Made by a program: the position numbers and the translations under genes. A DNA stretch of 64,000 nucleotides from Kudoa neothunni (Eukaryota; Cnidaria), in NCBI GenBank assembly GCA_964304625.1, contig OZ199838.1:15128001-15192000 (forward strand), given 5' to 3'. The notes beneath the pieces are model-generated. The model saw nothing but the letters and a program-made list of their open reading frames with translations, made no database searches and had not been told where the DNA came from. Below, piece after piece: positions 47,140 through 57,483 of this stretch. Each line of letters begins with the position of its first letter. The stretch's first letter is position 1.

Positions 47140-48538
47140 ATGGATAGTAAGGGAAAGCTACCAATAATTTTAGGTAACTTTATCATAAAATATTAAACAA
47201 GGTTATTCATATACAACAAATATTTGATGTATAGTTCCAGGGATGGCAAATTCCCAGTTAGAGGGCAGATATCTAGCCGAATCCGAAAGCGATGAATACC
47301 TCAATAATACATGGAAAATATTGTATCTAAACTTCTTAAACATACTTAATTTGGATTATGTTTTTGAAAAGCTAAGGTATAATTTTATTAGTATATGTAT
47401 AATTGAATTGGGAGCATATTTTTTAGAATGAAACCTAACGACTTATGCAATGATATGGTAAACTATTATTCAAATCTACTGATAAGACCCTATAACTTTG
47501 GATCTGTTGATGGAATTAAATATGTTGACAAAACAATGCAACATATATCTTATGTTTTCAAGTATTTAATCGATTTTTTGGTTAATTCGTTAGGCTACGA
47601 GAAAAATGTCAATATTTTTGGAGCACCTTACGATTTTAGATGCGTCTCAAGTGAGTTTCAACATAGCTAAGTAAATATATTGGTTTTGTTTAGCGAAATA
47701 TGAGATGAAAAGATTTTTCTCAAACTTAGATGAATTGATCCAACTTAGTTACAATATCCATCGAAAACCATGTGTTTTAATCACCTACAGTATGGGTTGT
47801 ACATTGACATCAGAATATTTGCACTGCAAACCTCGCTTTTGGAAAAAACATTACATCGATTCATGGATATCTATTAGTGGCCCATTTGGAGGCGCTGTCG
47901 AATCTGTTAAGTATCTACTCTATGGAATAGGTTCCGATTACCCCCTTCCAAAAATGAGTAACGAGATTGCAATAAAAACTGTACAAACCTTCCCAGGGTT
48001 GTATGATATGTTACCAAACAAAGAAGCTTTTTCCTCACAAGATGTAATGTGTTTATGTTCTTACAGTTTGGGGGGAACTTAATTTCTTCTACTTTAGGTT
48101 ATTGTGCAGGCACCTTCTAGATCTTACAATTGTAATCAATACGACGAAATGTTTAATGAGTTGGGGATAAAACAGTACTCTTACATAAAAAATATGTTAT
48201 ATCGCAGAAAACTCTCCTACAGAACAAACGTACCTACTCTTTTCATCTACAGCAAAGGTGTAGATACCACGAAAACTATAGTGAAATGTGGTAACGATTA
48301 TGTCATTGTACGAGGTGATGGTGATGGAACGGTTAACATCAAAAGTCTTGAAGTGTGTAAAAGGTTCCTGCAAAATGATGCTCTAAACACCGAAATTCAA
48401 GTATTGGATGGTGTTTCTCACCATAAAATGCTTAAAAATCAGACCACCTTCAAAATCATATTCGATTTTATCCAACGAAGGAACTCGCTTAGAAAATGTG
48501 GACAACCTTTCAGAAGATGCTACTCATTTTCGAATTAA
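47140..48538 (+). CDS. LCAT/LPLA2-family acyltransferase-phospholipase, copy 2
   Basis: Exons 47140-47173, 47235-47376, 47427-47650, 47694-48043 and 48098-48538 join to 396 aa; introns are 61, 50, 43 and 54 nt. All intron phases equal those of copy 1, and exon 3 is exactly 224 nt in both, so the two are tandem duplicates that have diverged a great deal in sequence. Key residues: VPGMANSQLEG; FGAPYDFR; nucleophile Ser166 in ITYSMGC, where copy 1 and human have His before Ser; SGPFGGAVES; GDGDGTVN (323-330); and His358 or His359 in SHHKML. The start is well supported: MDSKGKLPIILVPG enters the family motif directly and TGA lies in frame upstream. There is no signal peptide, so the protein is predicted cytosolic or peripheral rather than lysosomal. 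The C terminus has a short basic extension after the catalytic domain. Confidence 0.9.
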
Positions 48539-50079
48539 TTGTCACCCATTTATATACGAATGAATTGCACTAGTTAATACTGATTTAACTACTCGACAAA
48601 TAGATACATTAGTTTATACCGATTTAGCTAATAGACAAATAGATACATTAGTTTTTGGTTATGTTTTACTATTCTATTTTATTATGCTCTGGGTACATTG
48701 GCAGAGATTAACATTTCATCAATTTAGGGATAAACAATTCAGCCTAATACCGCATATTCTACTGATCAAATACGAGATTAGGATTTCTTTTGGTTTTATG
48801 CTTTTGCTTCCAACTATAAATCAAAAAGGCATAAAGATAGAGAAAGAATAATAATTATTATATTAAATAAGATAAAAATTATAAATTTTAAAATGCCTAA
48901 CCATTCCTACAAAAAATTTATCTAAGCGTATGTTTACAGCAGAGAGATCAACTGTTAAATTTTCAGTGTCGACTATTTACGAAGTTTAAAATGGTAAATC
49001 CTTACAAGGTTACACCTACTCAAGCCAAAACCCAGGATCACAAAAAAGAAAGTACACCCAACGCTCATCGAAGAAAATTAAGTTATTTATTCTTTCCTAC
49101 CAATTGTAGTCTCTATTTCTATTTGCCTCAGGCAAACATGATGATTTTCTGAGTTCTCAAGTAGAACAAGAACAAGAAACAATTAGGACAGAAAAATCAC
49201 AATTTCGAGCAATGTTCATTGTAAAAATATTTTTTGTGGTTTGCGGTGTCTTATAGTTTTAGAAATACGCTGGAATAATCCTCCCAATTGCATTAACCGT
49301 GTTGGTAGTGAAGATGATTATAAATTTTTGGTTTAATGCCAAATAACTCCGTCGAACCGTAATAATTTAGTGTTTTTTGTTTTCTGGAGTCTTTATCAAT
49401 ATCAGTATGTTGTATTTTGCAGCATAACTCTCGATCTCATTCCCAGTATCCAGCTAGTTAAAACCCTATTCCTAAGTTTTATAAGGGCGATTTCTGATTT
49501 TTTTTAATATTTTGATAAAAATTAAATATTTATTAGATGTTTGTTAGACCCATAAATTTAATACTTTGTGTTCATTTATTTAAAAAGTTTATTTTATTGG
49601 ATCCTTAACCTTCCCTGTACTAACCTCTGAAACAAAACGCGTGTGCCTGACTGAGGTATTTCTTGGCCCTGGACGAAATATGCCTTATGCTAATTCAGTT
49701 TGTCTCAATTTTATATATTGTAAATAATACACCTAGCTTAACAATTCTATAGCAAATATACAGCGGAATGCTATGTCTGGGGTTATTTACATTAATTTAA
49801 TTATCAGCAACATTATTGGTATAATGTTAAACTAAAAGCACAAAAGTGTATTTTACACTCCTTAAACAGTTGATAACGTTGATTTTCGTCATCAGATAGG
49901 ATTAATGAACATTTAGGCGGTAAACTCAAGGTACGTCCGTTATTGTGTAGACATTTCCTCGGTAATGGTCGGTGATTAATAAAATTTAGTATTAGTGTTA
50001 TTATCAAGTGAATCGGTATTCTATGAAACGAAAAATCATATAATATTTCGTTATGGTATTTATTCTCAGATAGATATAA
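48539..50079. other. Intergenic tract downstream of the LCAT-like pair
   Basis: No gene seen. A short plus-strand stretch at 48950-49080 reads STVKFSVSTIYEV and could be a helix-turn-helix scrap of a Tc1/mariner-like transposase, but I cannot support this further. Confidence 0.35.
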
Positions 50080-50161
50080 TGAATGGTCGCGGACGGGGTT
50101 CAAACCTGCGAGCCAATGCTTGTAAGGCGGTGGCGCCATACCGCTGTATTGTTGATCGCGC
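50080..50161 (-). repeat. tRNA-like sequence, probably a SINE head or tRNA relic
   Basis: On the minus strand the segment has a B-box-like GGTTTGAACCC, a D-loop-like AGCGGTATGGCGCC, and CCTTACAAGC, which would place anticodon TAC (Val) in a seven-base loop CTTACAA. The acceptor stem does not pair (5' side GCGCGATCA, 3' side GTCCGCGACC) and the anticodon stem is imperfect, so it is not a functional tRNA gene. A tRNA-derived SINE head is the likeliest reading; no body could be defined. Confidence 0.4.
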
Positions 50162-51169
50162 ATTAGTTGACTTCGGTTACAATTCTTATATTAGCTATTA
50201 AGGAGTTTTCTAAATCTTTAAATTGTTGTAAGGACTCATATTAAACCCTAAGAAAAACAAAAAATTAATAAAAAATTTCGTTACTCCAATATGCGGAATC
50301 GAAAACAACTGGAATAATTAATTGGATTAATTGTCGTTAATCTATTGTGAATTAAATTCAAAAATAAATATTGCTTATCACGGTTCGCGTTTTTGTTTGG
50401 ATCAAAAATTTTAATTTTGATGAGAGAAAATCATATTTATAATAAATATTTGAGAATAATACAACAAATATTAAGCGAAATCTTAAAACCGATGTCTTAT
50501 TTTATGCATAAATCTTTAGCCTATAACTTTAAATTTCATTTTCAGATAGACACGCATTTAATATAGGAACTTGAGAATTTTCAAAGTAAGTAACCAAAAA
50601 TACATCAATGTAGAAACAAAATAGTCAATTTGGGGTCTTGAAATATCCCGTCAGTACCAGCAGGGTTAAAATAGCATACTATGAGGTCAGAATCAGCTAA
50701 CTTATTATGTAAATGTATATTAGCACCAATTTTCCGTTTTTCTGTGAATTTTAAATGTTATAGTTTGAGAATACATTTAAACTATTCAAAAATCCATTAA
50801 TATTATCGGTCAACCTATAAAAAAGATTAAACTAAATAATATTTAAAATATCGTACTTTTGACAATAGTAATTAGTGAAATTAAGATTAATATCGAATGG
50901 AAAGGTTATGAAAATAGAAAAAAATATTTGTAGATAGATTATAATGTATGAAAATTAACTTAATCGCTCAAATTAATATCCCTTTATCCCGCATATACGT
51001 TAATGAGTACATTCCTAAAACAGCTGATCAACTCTTTAATATCAATATAAGTAATTTTAATAATTAGATTTAATGATAGTACAATTCCTATATTGAATCC
51101 TACTTGTGTATATTCAATTAAGCCAATGGCTTCAATAAAATCTGAGAACACCACCTTAGTATTATAAAG
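50162..51169. other. Intergenic AT-rich tract
   Basis: No feature recognised in this kilobase. Confidence 0.4.
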
Positions 51170-51177
51170 CTTTATTT

Positions 51178-51834
51178 AGTCCAAGGGTCGGAAAAACGAA
51201 TAGGTTGCCGGGCCGGATAGTCATGCCAAATTATAAAGCGAACCGGAATATTTGTATATTCTTTGGCTGTAATGATTTTTTCACATTATAATTGAAACCT
51301 GGCCACTACATTTATATTTTGATATTTCAAACCCTATCTTATCATTGCAACGCGAGAAAAATATAATGAACTGAACGTTCGACATTTTTTTACGAAAAAT
51401 TGACTACTTTTATCTAATTCTTAATTTAAATGCTTATTTTATTTCGTTTATTATAAATTTAATGTTTTTATATTTAAATGATGGTTCGATATCGTAAAGA
51501 GCAATAATTAAAGTTATCATTCAGCACAATAATACTAATATCATACAACTAATGAAAATAAGTAAGAAATTTGTTTGGGGAATATTTTAAACTTATTTTG
51601 TTTTTAACACATTTATGTTTAGAAAAAGGCTGATAATATTGAATCAACTCTATTTGATTTTCCATTAAACTTCTCTATGTGCAGAAAAGATGGATTATAA
51701 AAATAGGGGAAATTATACAAGTACCGGTTAATAAAAATACAATTTGACTTTCTCGCAGAGCCCACCCTCGCAAGCTGCACGAGGAAAACTCCTAGACAAA
51801 ATTTGGCCCAGGGAAGGATAGTTGCAAACCCCTG
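51178..51834. mobile_element. hAT-type non-autonomous element, 657 bp, with 8-bp TSD
   Basis: The left end AGTCCAAGGGTCGGAAAAAC and the right end, read inward, CAGGGGTTTGCAACTATCC match the CAGGGGTCGGCAAAC-type termini of hAT/Charlie elements. Flanking direct repeats CTTTATTT (51170-51177) and CTTTATTC (51835-51842) form an 8-bp target-site duplication with one mismatch, as expected for hAT. No transposase is readable. Confidence 0.75.
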
Positions 51835-51877
51835 CTTTATTCTCGCTGATAATAATGACCAATATATCATTAATTAA

Positions 51878-51953
51878 CCTTCCAAGCATGTCAAATACGA
51901 TTATACACCTAGCCGTTTTGGGGTCCAGGAAGACCCCAAAAATGATTGGATGG
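51878..51953. mobile_element. 76-bp TTAA-flanked micro-MITE with internal hairpin
   Basis: TTAA at 51874-51877 and 51954-51957. Inverted tips CCTTCCAAGCAT and, from the right, CCATCCAATCAT. Inside is a perfect hairpin TTTTGGGGTC-loop-GACCCCAAAA, the same kind of subterminal structure as in the piggyBac elements at 18.3 and 39.3 kb. Confidence 0.65.
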
Positions 51954-53743
51954 TTAAGGAAATGTGCATCATTTTGAAATATTTATAATTAACAATAAAA
52001 CTAATATAACTTTAAAGGTATGCTTTTCAAATAAAATATATTTAAAGGAAGTGACTATTGATACGATACATAATATTCAGTTGTGATTAGTTTTGAGAAC
52101 ATTTGATTACTGGAGGTAACCGATTTCTCTTATTTTTATTGATGATAAAAGAATATACGAAAAATCCATTGTGGAAGATTTTTCATATTTTTTAACTTAA
52201 GCGCGAATTGCACAAAATCTATTTAAACTGGCCAGAAAAGTCCGGCCCCACTCGATTTGATTATAGCAATGAAAAATATTATATAATTTTTTTCTTTTGG
52301 ATTACGCTAAACCATTCTCTCATAATTCGACAATTTCCTCTTGTTTCGTCACTATTCTATCAAGTGTTAAAATGTTTTACAGGCACAGCTTTAGTTTCCC
52401 TCCGTGGAAAAATTTCAAAATATTTAATAACTTCATATTTATTCTTAGTTTATCGGCGTTTATTGATTTGTCCTCCCATTTATAGGGGTAAGGAAAATCC
52501 GACAACGGTCAGGAAATTACCCAAAATCCATCGTGAATGATATTTTGTATTTTTGAAATTAACTTTTATTGAACTAATTTTTTGTAAATCTTAATTCATA
52601 TTTAACATTATGTAAATATCTCCTAATAGCCTTCCTTCTCTGGAAGAAATAAAGTCACGGTTAAGTTGGAGAGGTCCGAAAAACTGTTGTTATCCACTGT
52701 ATTTCTACCCTTTAACAGCAAAGCAAATGGCCGGATTAATTAAATATAGCATAGTCTAAAAAATAAAATCTTTATATATCTTACGAGTAGGAGTTGTTGG
52801 GATTAAAATTTTCCACTGCGCATGCTTACATGTTGTGTAAGATTAAATTTAACGTGTCAATGGCCGCGGTCATTGAAAAAATTTGAGCATATAATGTAAG
52901 TTTACACACTATAAAAAACAATTTTATTAATATATCAAGTAGTTTTGTTAAAAAAGTGCGTACCAAAAATACTCTGTCTTGTGTTACTCGAAGGGAACCA
53001 AATTCTGGGGCTAATTAGAATGAAAAAACACTGAAATCTACGTTAAAATATACATGAATGTGTAAATTTTTATTATGTTTACAACATATTATTTATTATC
53101 AAAATTAAGTAGTTTACGTTAAACTGTTGCCATGACTCATACAATTTAATCTTAATTGATTTTCACGCACGCGCGAATCGGAGTTAAACATCTCCATCTC
53201 CAAGTTATAGACTATAGATACAGTTAACTTCTTGGATCTGCAAAGATTAATTATTTTTGGTTAATTCAGCTGTTTCTAAGGAGATAAATAAGCAACTATC
53301 TTTAATCGACACTTAAAGATTTAACTATTATGGGTGGAGAGACACTTTTTATTTTTATCATTCGAATTAAGAAGTGAAAATTGATCATTCAAAATCAAAA
53401 GATGGGCATTTTTACTAATGATAAACCTCAACGAATTCACTAATCAATAAAATTAACACAAACAGATTCACGGTAATTTTTTCTGTTCGAAAACCAATCT
53501 CAGAACAGGTAAAAAAATCCCGAAAAAAAACATTTATTTCCTCTATTGGTCGAAAAAAAATTGTGCACAACGAGATACACACATTCCACCTTAAACGATT
53601 TCTTACGATAATGAACGTCACTCATAAAACAATGAAGAAAGACTCAGATTGCGTTATTAAGAAGGTTTATATAATTCATTTCTTTTATTAATGATTTTCC
53701 AAATAAGATACCAATTGTTCTATCAAAAAATGATAATCTACAA
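51954..53743. other. Intergenic AT-rich tract
   Basis: No gene recognised. Frames at 52208-52540 and 53415-53621 show no family resemblance. Contains the dispersed repeat copy at 52787. Confidence 0.4.
52787..52875 (+). repeat. Dispersed repeat, member 4
   Basis: GTTGGGATTAAAATTTTCCA, then TGCGCATGC and an ending CGCGGTCATTG. Closest to the copy at 30728 in the UTP25 intron. Non-coding; class unknown. Confidence 0.5.
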
Positions 53744-54609
53744 ATGAAAACGCACATTTTCCAAGTAGTTAAGTAATTTTATTCGCATTTTTCTCATCGA
53801 CTATTAGATGCCGCTGCGATCAAACATTTATCCGGTGAAATTGTCCGATGTTTTGTCTATTGAATACAAATCTGAGGCTAACAAAGTAAATAAAATATAA
53901 CAGATCTTTATTTATTGTTCATATTCGATGAGCAATTATGCTTATATTTGTTGTATTTAATAAAAAAATAGTTTCAAATCAACACCAACTCCATTCAGTC
54001 TTCAGAGCAATACGATGGTGATATAATGCCAGACAATCAAGCAAGAGTTTTCCGTTCCGATACTGGATTTAATGGCGGAAAACGATTTTTCATTGGAAAA
54101 CTTATCGATGGTAATTTTTTAGTGGAATCTTTAAATTCTAATAAAATTATAATACAAATTAAAAATAGGAAAACTTCATCTCAGAAGAGTTGATAATGTT
54201 TACAGTTTTCGACCTTCTTTCAGTGCAATCAACCGAACACTATCATCAACAGACGATGCTCCGGCTACCAACCCGGCTTTAGTTGCAAAAAAGAGTATTT
54301 TATGGTTCTATAGCGAATTTCTTAATTTGTTATTTAGATGAATCCGATTTGAAAACAGTAAATACATCGATTGGTGCTTGCTATAGTCCGAATTTTAGAT
54401 CAAAGCTATGAGAGTTGAAAGCGAAGAAGGCAGGAAACAACGCATGAAATCGTATGACTACCTTCACAAGTTGGAAGAGGAGGAGAATTGGACTAGCTTT
54501 AATATTGTTCATAATGAGGTAATTTTTTAATGAATTTAGGATCAGTTGGTTTCATATGTCCATTTAGAGTGAACTTTTTCGTAAAATTCGGTCATCTCTT
54601 TTACAGTAG
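53744..54609 (+). CDS. POLR3E: RNA polymerase III subunit RPC5 (POLR3E / Rpc37 family), short form
   Basis: Seven exons join to 546 nt, giving 181 aa: 53744-53764, 53808-53885, 53972-54110, 54169-54294, 54338-54357, 54399-54518 and 54568-54609; introns are 41-86 nt. The protein pairs with RPC4/Rpc53 in the TFIIF-like module of Pol III, used in initiation, termination and reinitiation. Evidence: HIFQMPLRSNIYPV matches human LYLFQYPVRP; GKLHLRRVDNVYSFRPSFS matches GELHLTPLHGILQLRPSFS; RKQRMKSYDYLHKLEEEENW matches RARQRRVQSYEFLQKKHAEE; and SELFRKIRSSLL matches the SEHERQYLL region. It has only the dimerisation domain conserved with yeast Rpc37 and lacks the long C-terminal part of the 708-aa human protein. 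The starting exon of 21 nt is small but puts the family motif in frame. Confidence 0.85.
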
Positions 54610-55273
54610 AGACTAATTATATACATAAATTTTGTTGTTATTATATTTTGTACGTTTAAAAGTTATTTGAATGAGCGATTTTATGCTTTAAGTGAGACAT
54701 TTTTTTTTCATGCGAGAATTGATTAAAATTTTTAATCGTGATAAATTTTAGTATATTCCTCACTTTTCACATAATAAATGAGTTTTATTATTCTATCAAA
54801 AGATACTAAAATATTTATATGTATTAAATATTAATGTCATACGTGAGATTTATCTCTTCGGACAAAGAAGAGTTTAATGATCTCAAATGGTGTTCCTATC
54901 GTACTAATATTAACCCTCTAACGAACTTTGGGGTAAGAATTACTTCATTCTTTTTTACGAATATAATCGAAAAATTGTTAAAAAATGAGGGGAACATACA
55001 GGAGGAAATTTGTCCTTAGAACGTTAAGAAAATTATGAATGTTTCCTTTGGCTAATATTATGTAATCTCATTTGGCCATGTTCGTATCAGTCGACCGAAA
55101 AAATACACCGAATCAAGTAGTACTAGAATAGTGTTAAGCACACTTTCGGATTACTGTGGCCACATCAGTACATTATGAGTTGCCCAATGGTCCCAAGTTA
55201 AAAAGCCTATAATTAACCCTTATTATAACGCCGCATATAAATAATAAAGCAGAGAAAACATAAACACAATTAA
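54610..55273. other. Spacer with a possible TTAA micro-element
   Basis: TTAA (54915-54918) is followed by CCCTCTAACGAACTTTGGGG. About 100 bp on, CTTAGAACG precedes another TTAA. Both ends together suggest another tiny TTAA element, less clear than the one at 51878. A 61-codon frame starting at 54834 runs through it and is not considered a gene. Confidence 0.4.
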
Positions 55274-57483
55274 CCCTTAACGGCTTACCATGGAACTGTT
55301 ACGTTAAGGCTAACCATTGGATCCACGATCCATCGGACTAAAATTTGGGATTAATGGATTACAAAATAACCCAATTTATTTTAAATACTCTATGAAGTAG
55401 ACGCAGAGAGAAATAAACAGCTCAGAAAAGCAATTAATTTTTCGATTCACAATTTATACATATAATGTTTTTGGTTGAATGCTCATTGCAAACATATTTG
55501 TTGCATGTTGTACAAGTTCGCCTACTTCTCTTGTCAAGAGCAAGGGGACAATATTTGCAGCGTTTTCTCACATGTTGGTATACATCCTTTTTAGAGACCA
55601 CCTCATTATCGAACCTGTATCCAATTACTTCTAATGACCGTTTTACTACGGGTTGGTGTGCAATCTTAAGATTAGCAAATCTTCTGTCCTGGTGCTGTTT
55701 AATTAGTTCAATAGATAATGTTATTAAAAAAATTTTCTGATGAGTTGATTTATCTTTTTTAAAGTACATTGGATTTTTTTGGTTGAAAATCACAAATGCA
55801 TTAAATGCGGCTACATCTAGGATTTGGGGAAATACAGCGTAAGGCCACCTTTTACACTTCCTCTTACAGGTGTAAGTGGAAACGCATTGATCCATGATGT
55901 CAACACCACACATTTTGACGTTATAATCCAATATCATATCTGGTTTAGATTTATAGCCAGAACTTACGCTACCATTGCGGTGATCTGATGAAAGGATTAT
56001 TACACACTTGCCTTTTTTGGGAATGTACGACATTAGCGTAAACTGTTTGTAAAATCCAAACATAGATGAATATAGTTATCTGCGCCTATTAGGTAGAAAT
56101 TCTGACGGGATAAATGCTCGACATTTTCTTACAGTTCCTAGTATAGATGTGTAATTTTTATGTAAATATTGGGCAAGTTTCCAAGTCGTGAAAAAGTTGC
56201 CACAAGTAATACTTCGGCCACAGTTGAGCAAATACTGAGTGAGATCAACGACTACTTTAAAACTTGTGGTTGCTTCACGTTGGTTGTTTACTTACCCGCA
56301 TATGGAATTATGTTGGATACATATTGAGTTTCGCTGTCACAAACTATTCAAAATTTTATATCATACTTAGATGGCTTCTTAGGCATATAGACTAAAAACG
56401 ATACTCCCCCTCGAAATGGATATAACTGTTCATCTACGGTTAAGTTTACACCTGGAAAGTAACTTGTTCTGCAGATGTTCATAAATTGATTAAAAATATC
56501 CCTTATAGGTTTAAACTTGTCGGTCGAATTATCAGAATTATTTCGATTCCAATACTCATCAAATCTTAATGAATTAGAGATCTTTTTAAATCTTTCACGG
56601 GACATCGTGGCACGAAATAATGGCCTTCCGTGCATTTCATGCCACAATATTTCGCTTGTTTCAAAGTTAGGTTTATAAGCACCACCCAGAAATAGCAGCC
56701 CAGTAAACGCTTTGAATTCATCCAAGTCGGTAGATTTCCATTTTTCTGCTAAAACGTCGAAACCTTTTCTATTAGTGTATAAAATAATATCATCCATCAT
56801 CCTTGAAGTAAAAAAAGGGTGAAAGCGCTGATTGGTGTTGTTGTGTCTATTGAATCGATTGGGGGCACCTTTTCGAATGTTAGCGCTTATTATATTGGTG
56901 GAGGGGGTTCTTCCAGATCTCGGTTGGGATGACCAGATAATTGATTCGTCTTTCGAAACAAAGTTATCTTTTAATCTATTATTATTACCATTCTTGTGGA
57001 GAATATAAGACTAATTAGTTTACCTGATTTCGTCGTTATCGTTATCGAATGCATCTTTATTAACCATAGAAAATCTATTTATTTACAAGTATTGTTTACC
57101 ATTTATATTGTTTTTCTTCTTCATCGCTATTCAAGTAGGATTCTTCTAAGTAATTTTCTAACTCAAGCGACGCAATACTTTCATTATCCGATAAAAGAGA
57201 GTCACTCGATGAATCAAAACTTGCCATTCTAGCTTTGGAACACACCAGAGGGATGGTTAATTGTCGTGCATAACCAATATTAGTCAGCTTAATATTGAGG
57301 CCAAGAGTTGAAAAAACGGATTAAAATAAGAAAAAATTTCTCCCCTCTAATTTTATAAGATGATAGAAATTGTTTTGCTTGTAATTTACGTGAAATTAGA
57401 ACTAAAATTGCGCGTTATTTTGATCTATGAATGAGATTTATACCTTTACATGGATCGTGGATCCAATGGTTAGCCACAAAGAG
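55274..57483 (-). mobile_element. piggyBac transposon, 2.2 kb, best preserved copy
   Basis: TTAA at 55270-55273 and 57484-57487. Inverted termini CCCTTAACGGCTTACCATGG and, from the right, CTCTTTGTGGCTAACCATTGG. A second copy, GGCTAACCATTGGATCCACG, lies inside the left end (55307), a typical piggyBac internal repeat. Size and layout are those of an autonomous piggyBac with a single minus-strand transposase (57225 to 55434). The termini differ from all other piggyBac-like ends in the window. Confidence 0.85.
55434..57225 (-). pseudogene. piggyBac transposase, broken
   Basis: Starts MASFDSSSDSLLSDNESIAS with an acidic N terminus, then a damaged stretch. Frame 56800-56348 reads LDEFKAFTGLLFLGGAYKPN, ILWHEMHGRPLFRATMSRER and NLTVDEQLYPFRGG (first catalytic Asp kept) and ends in YMPKKPSKYDIKF. 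After a second damaged stretch frame 56063-55434 reads CGVDIMDQCVSTYTCKRKCK (third block kept) and a cysteine-rich C terminus CKYCPLALDKRSRRTCTTCN. The second catalytic block reads CGNFFT instead of CDNFFT, so the Asp is replaced. At least two frame breaks plus stops are present; not functional. Confidence 0.85.

Noticed and set aside
48950-49090. Tc1/mariner-like helix-turn-helix remnant (STVKFSVSTIYEV)
   Set aside because: Too short, interrupted, and no DDE block or TIRs could be found around it.
54834-55016. 61-codon ORF starting MSYVRFISSDKEEF
   Set aside because: It runs straight through a TTAA terminus-like sequence and has no family resemblance; probably chance.
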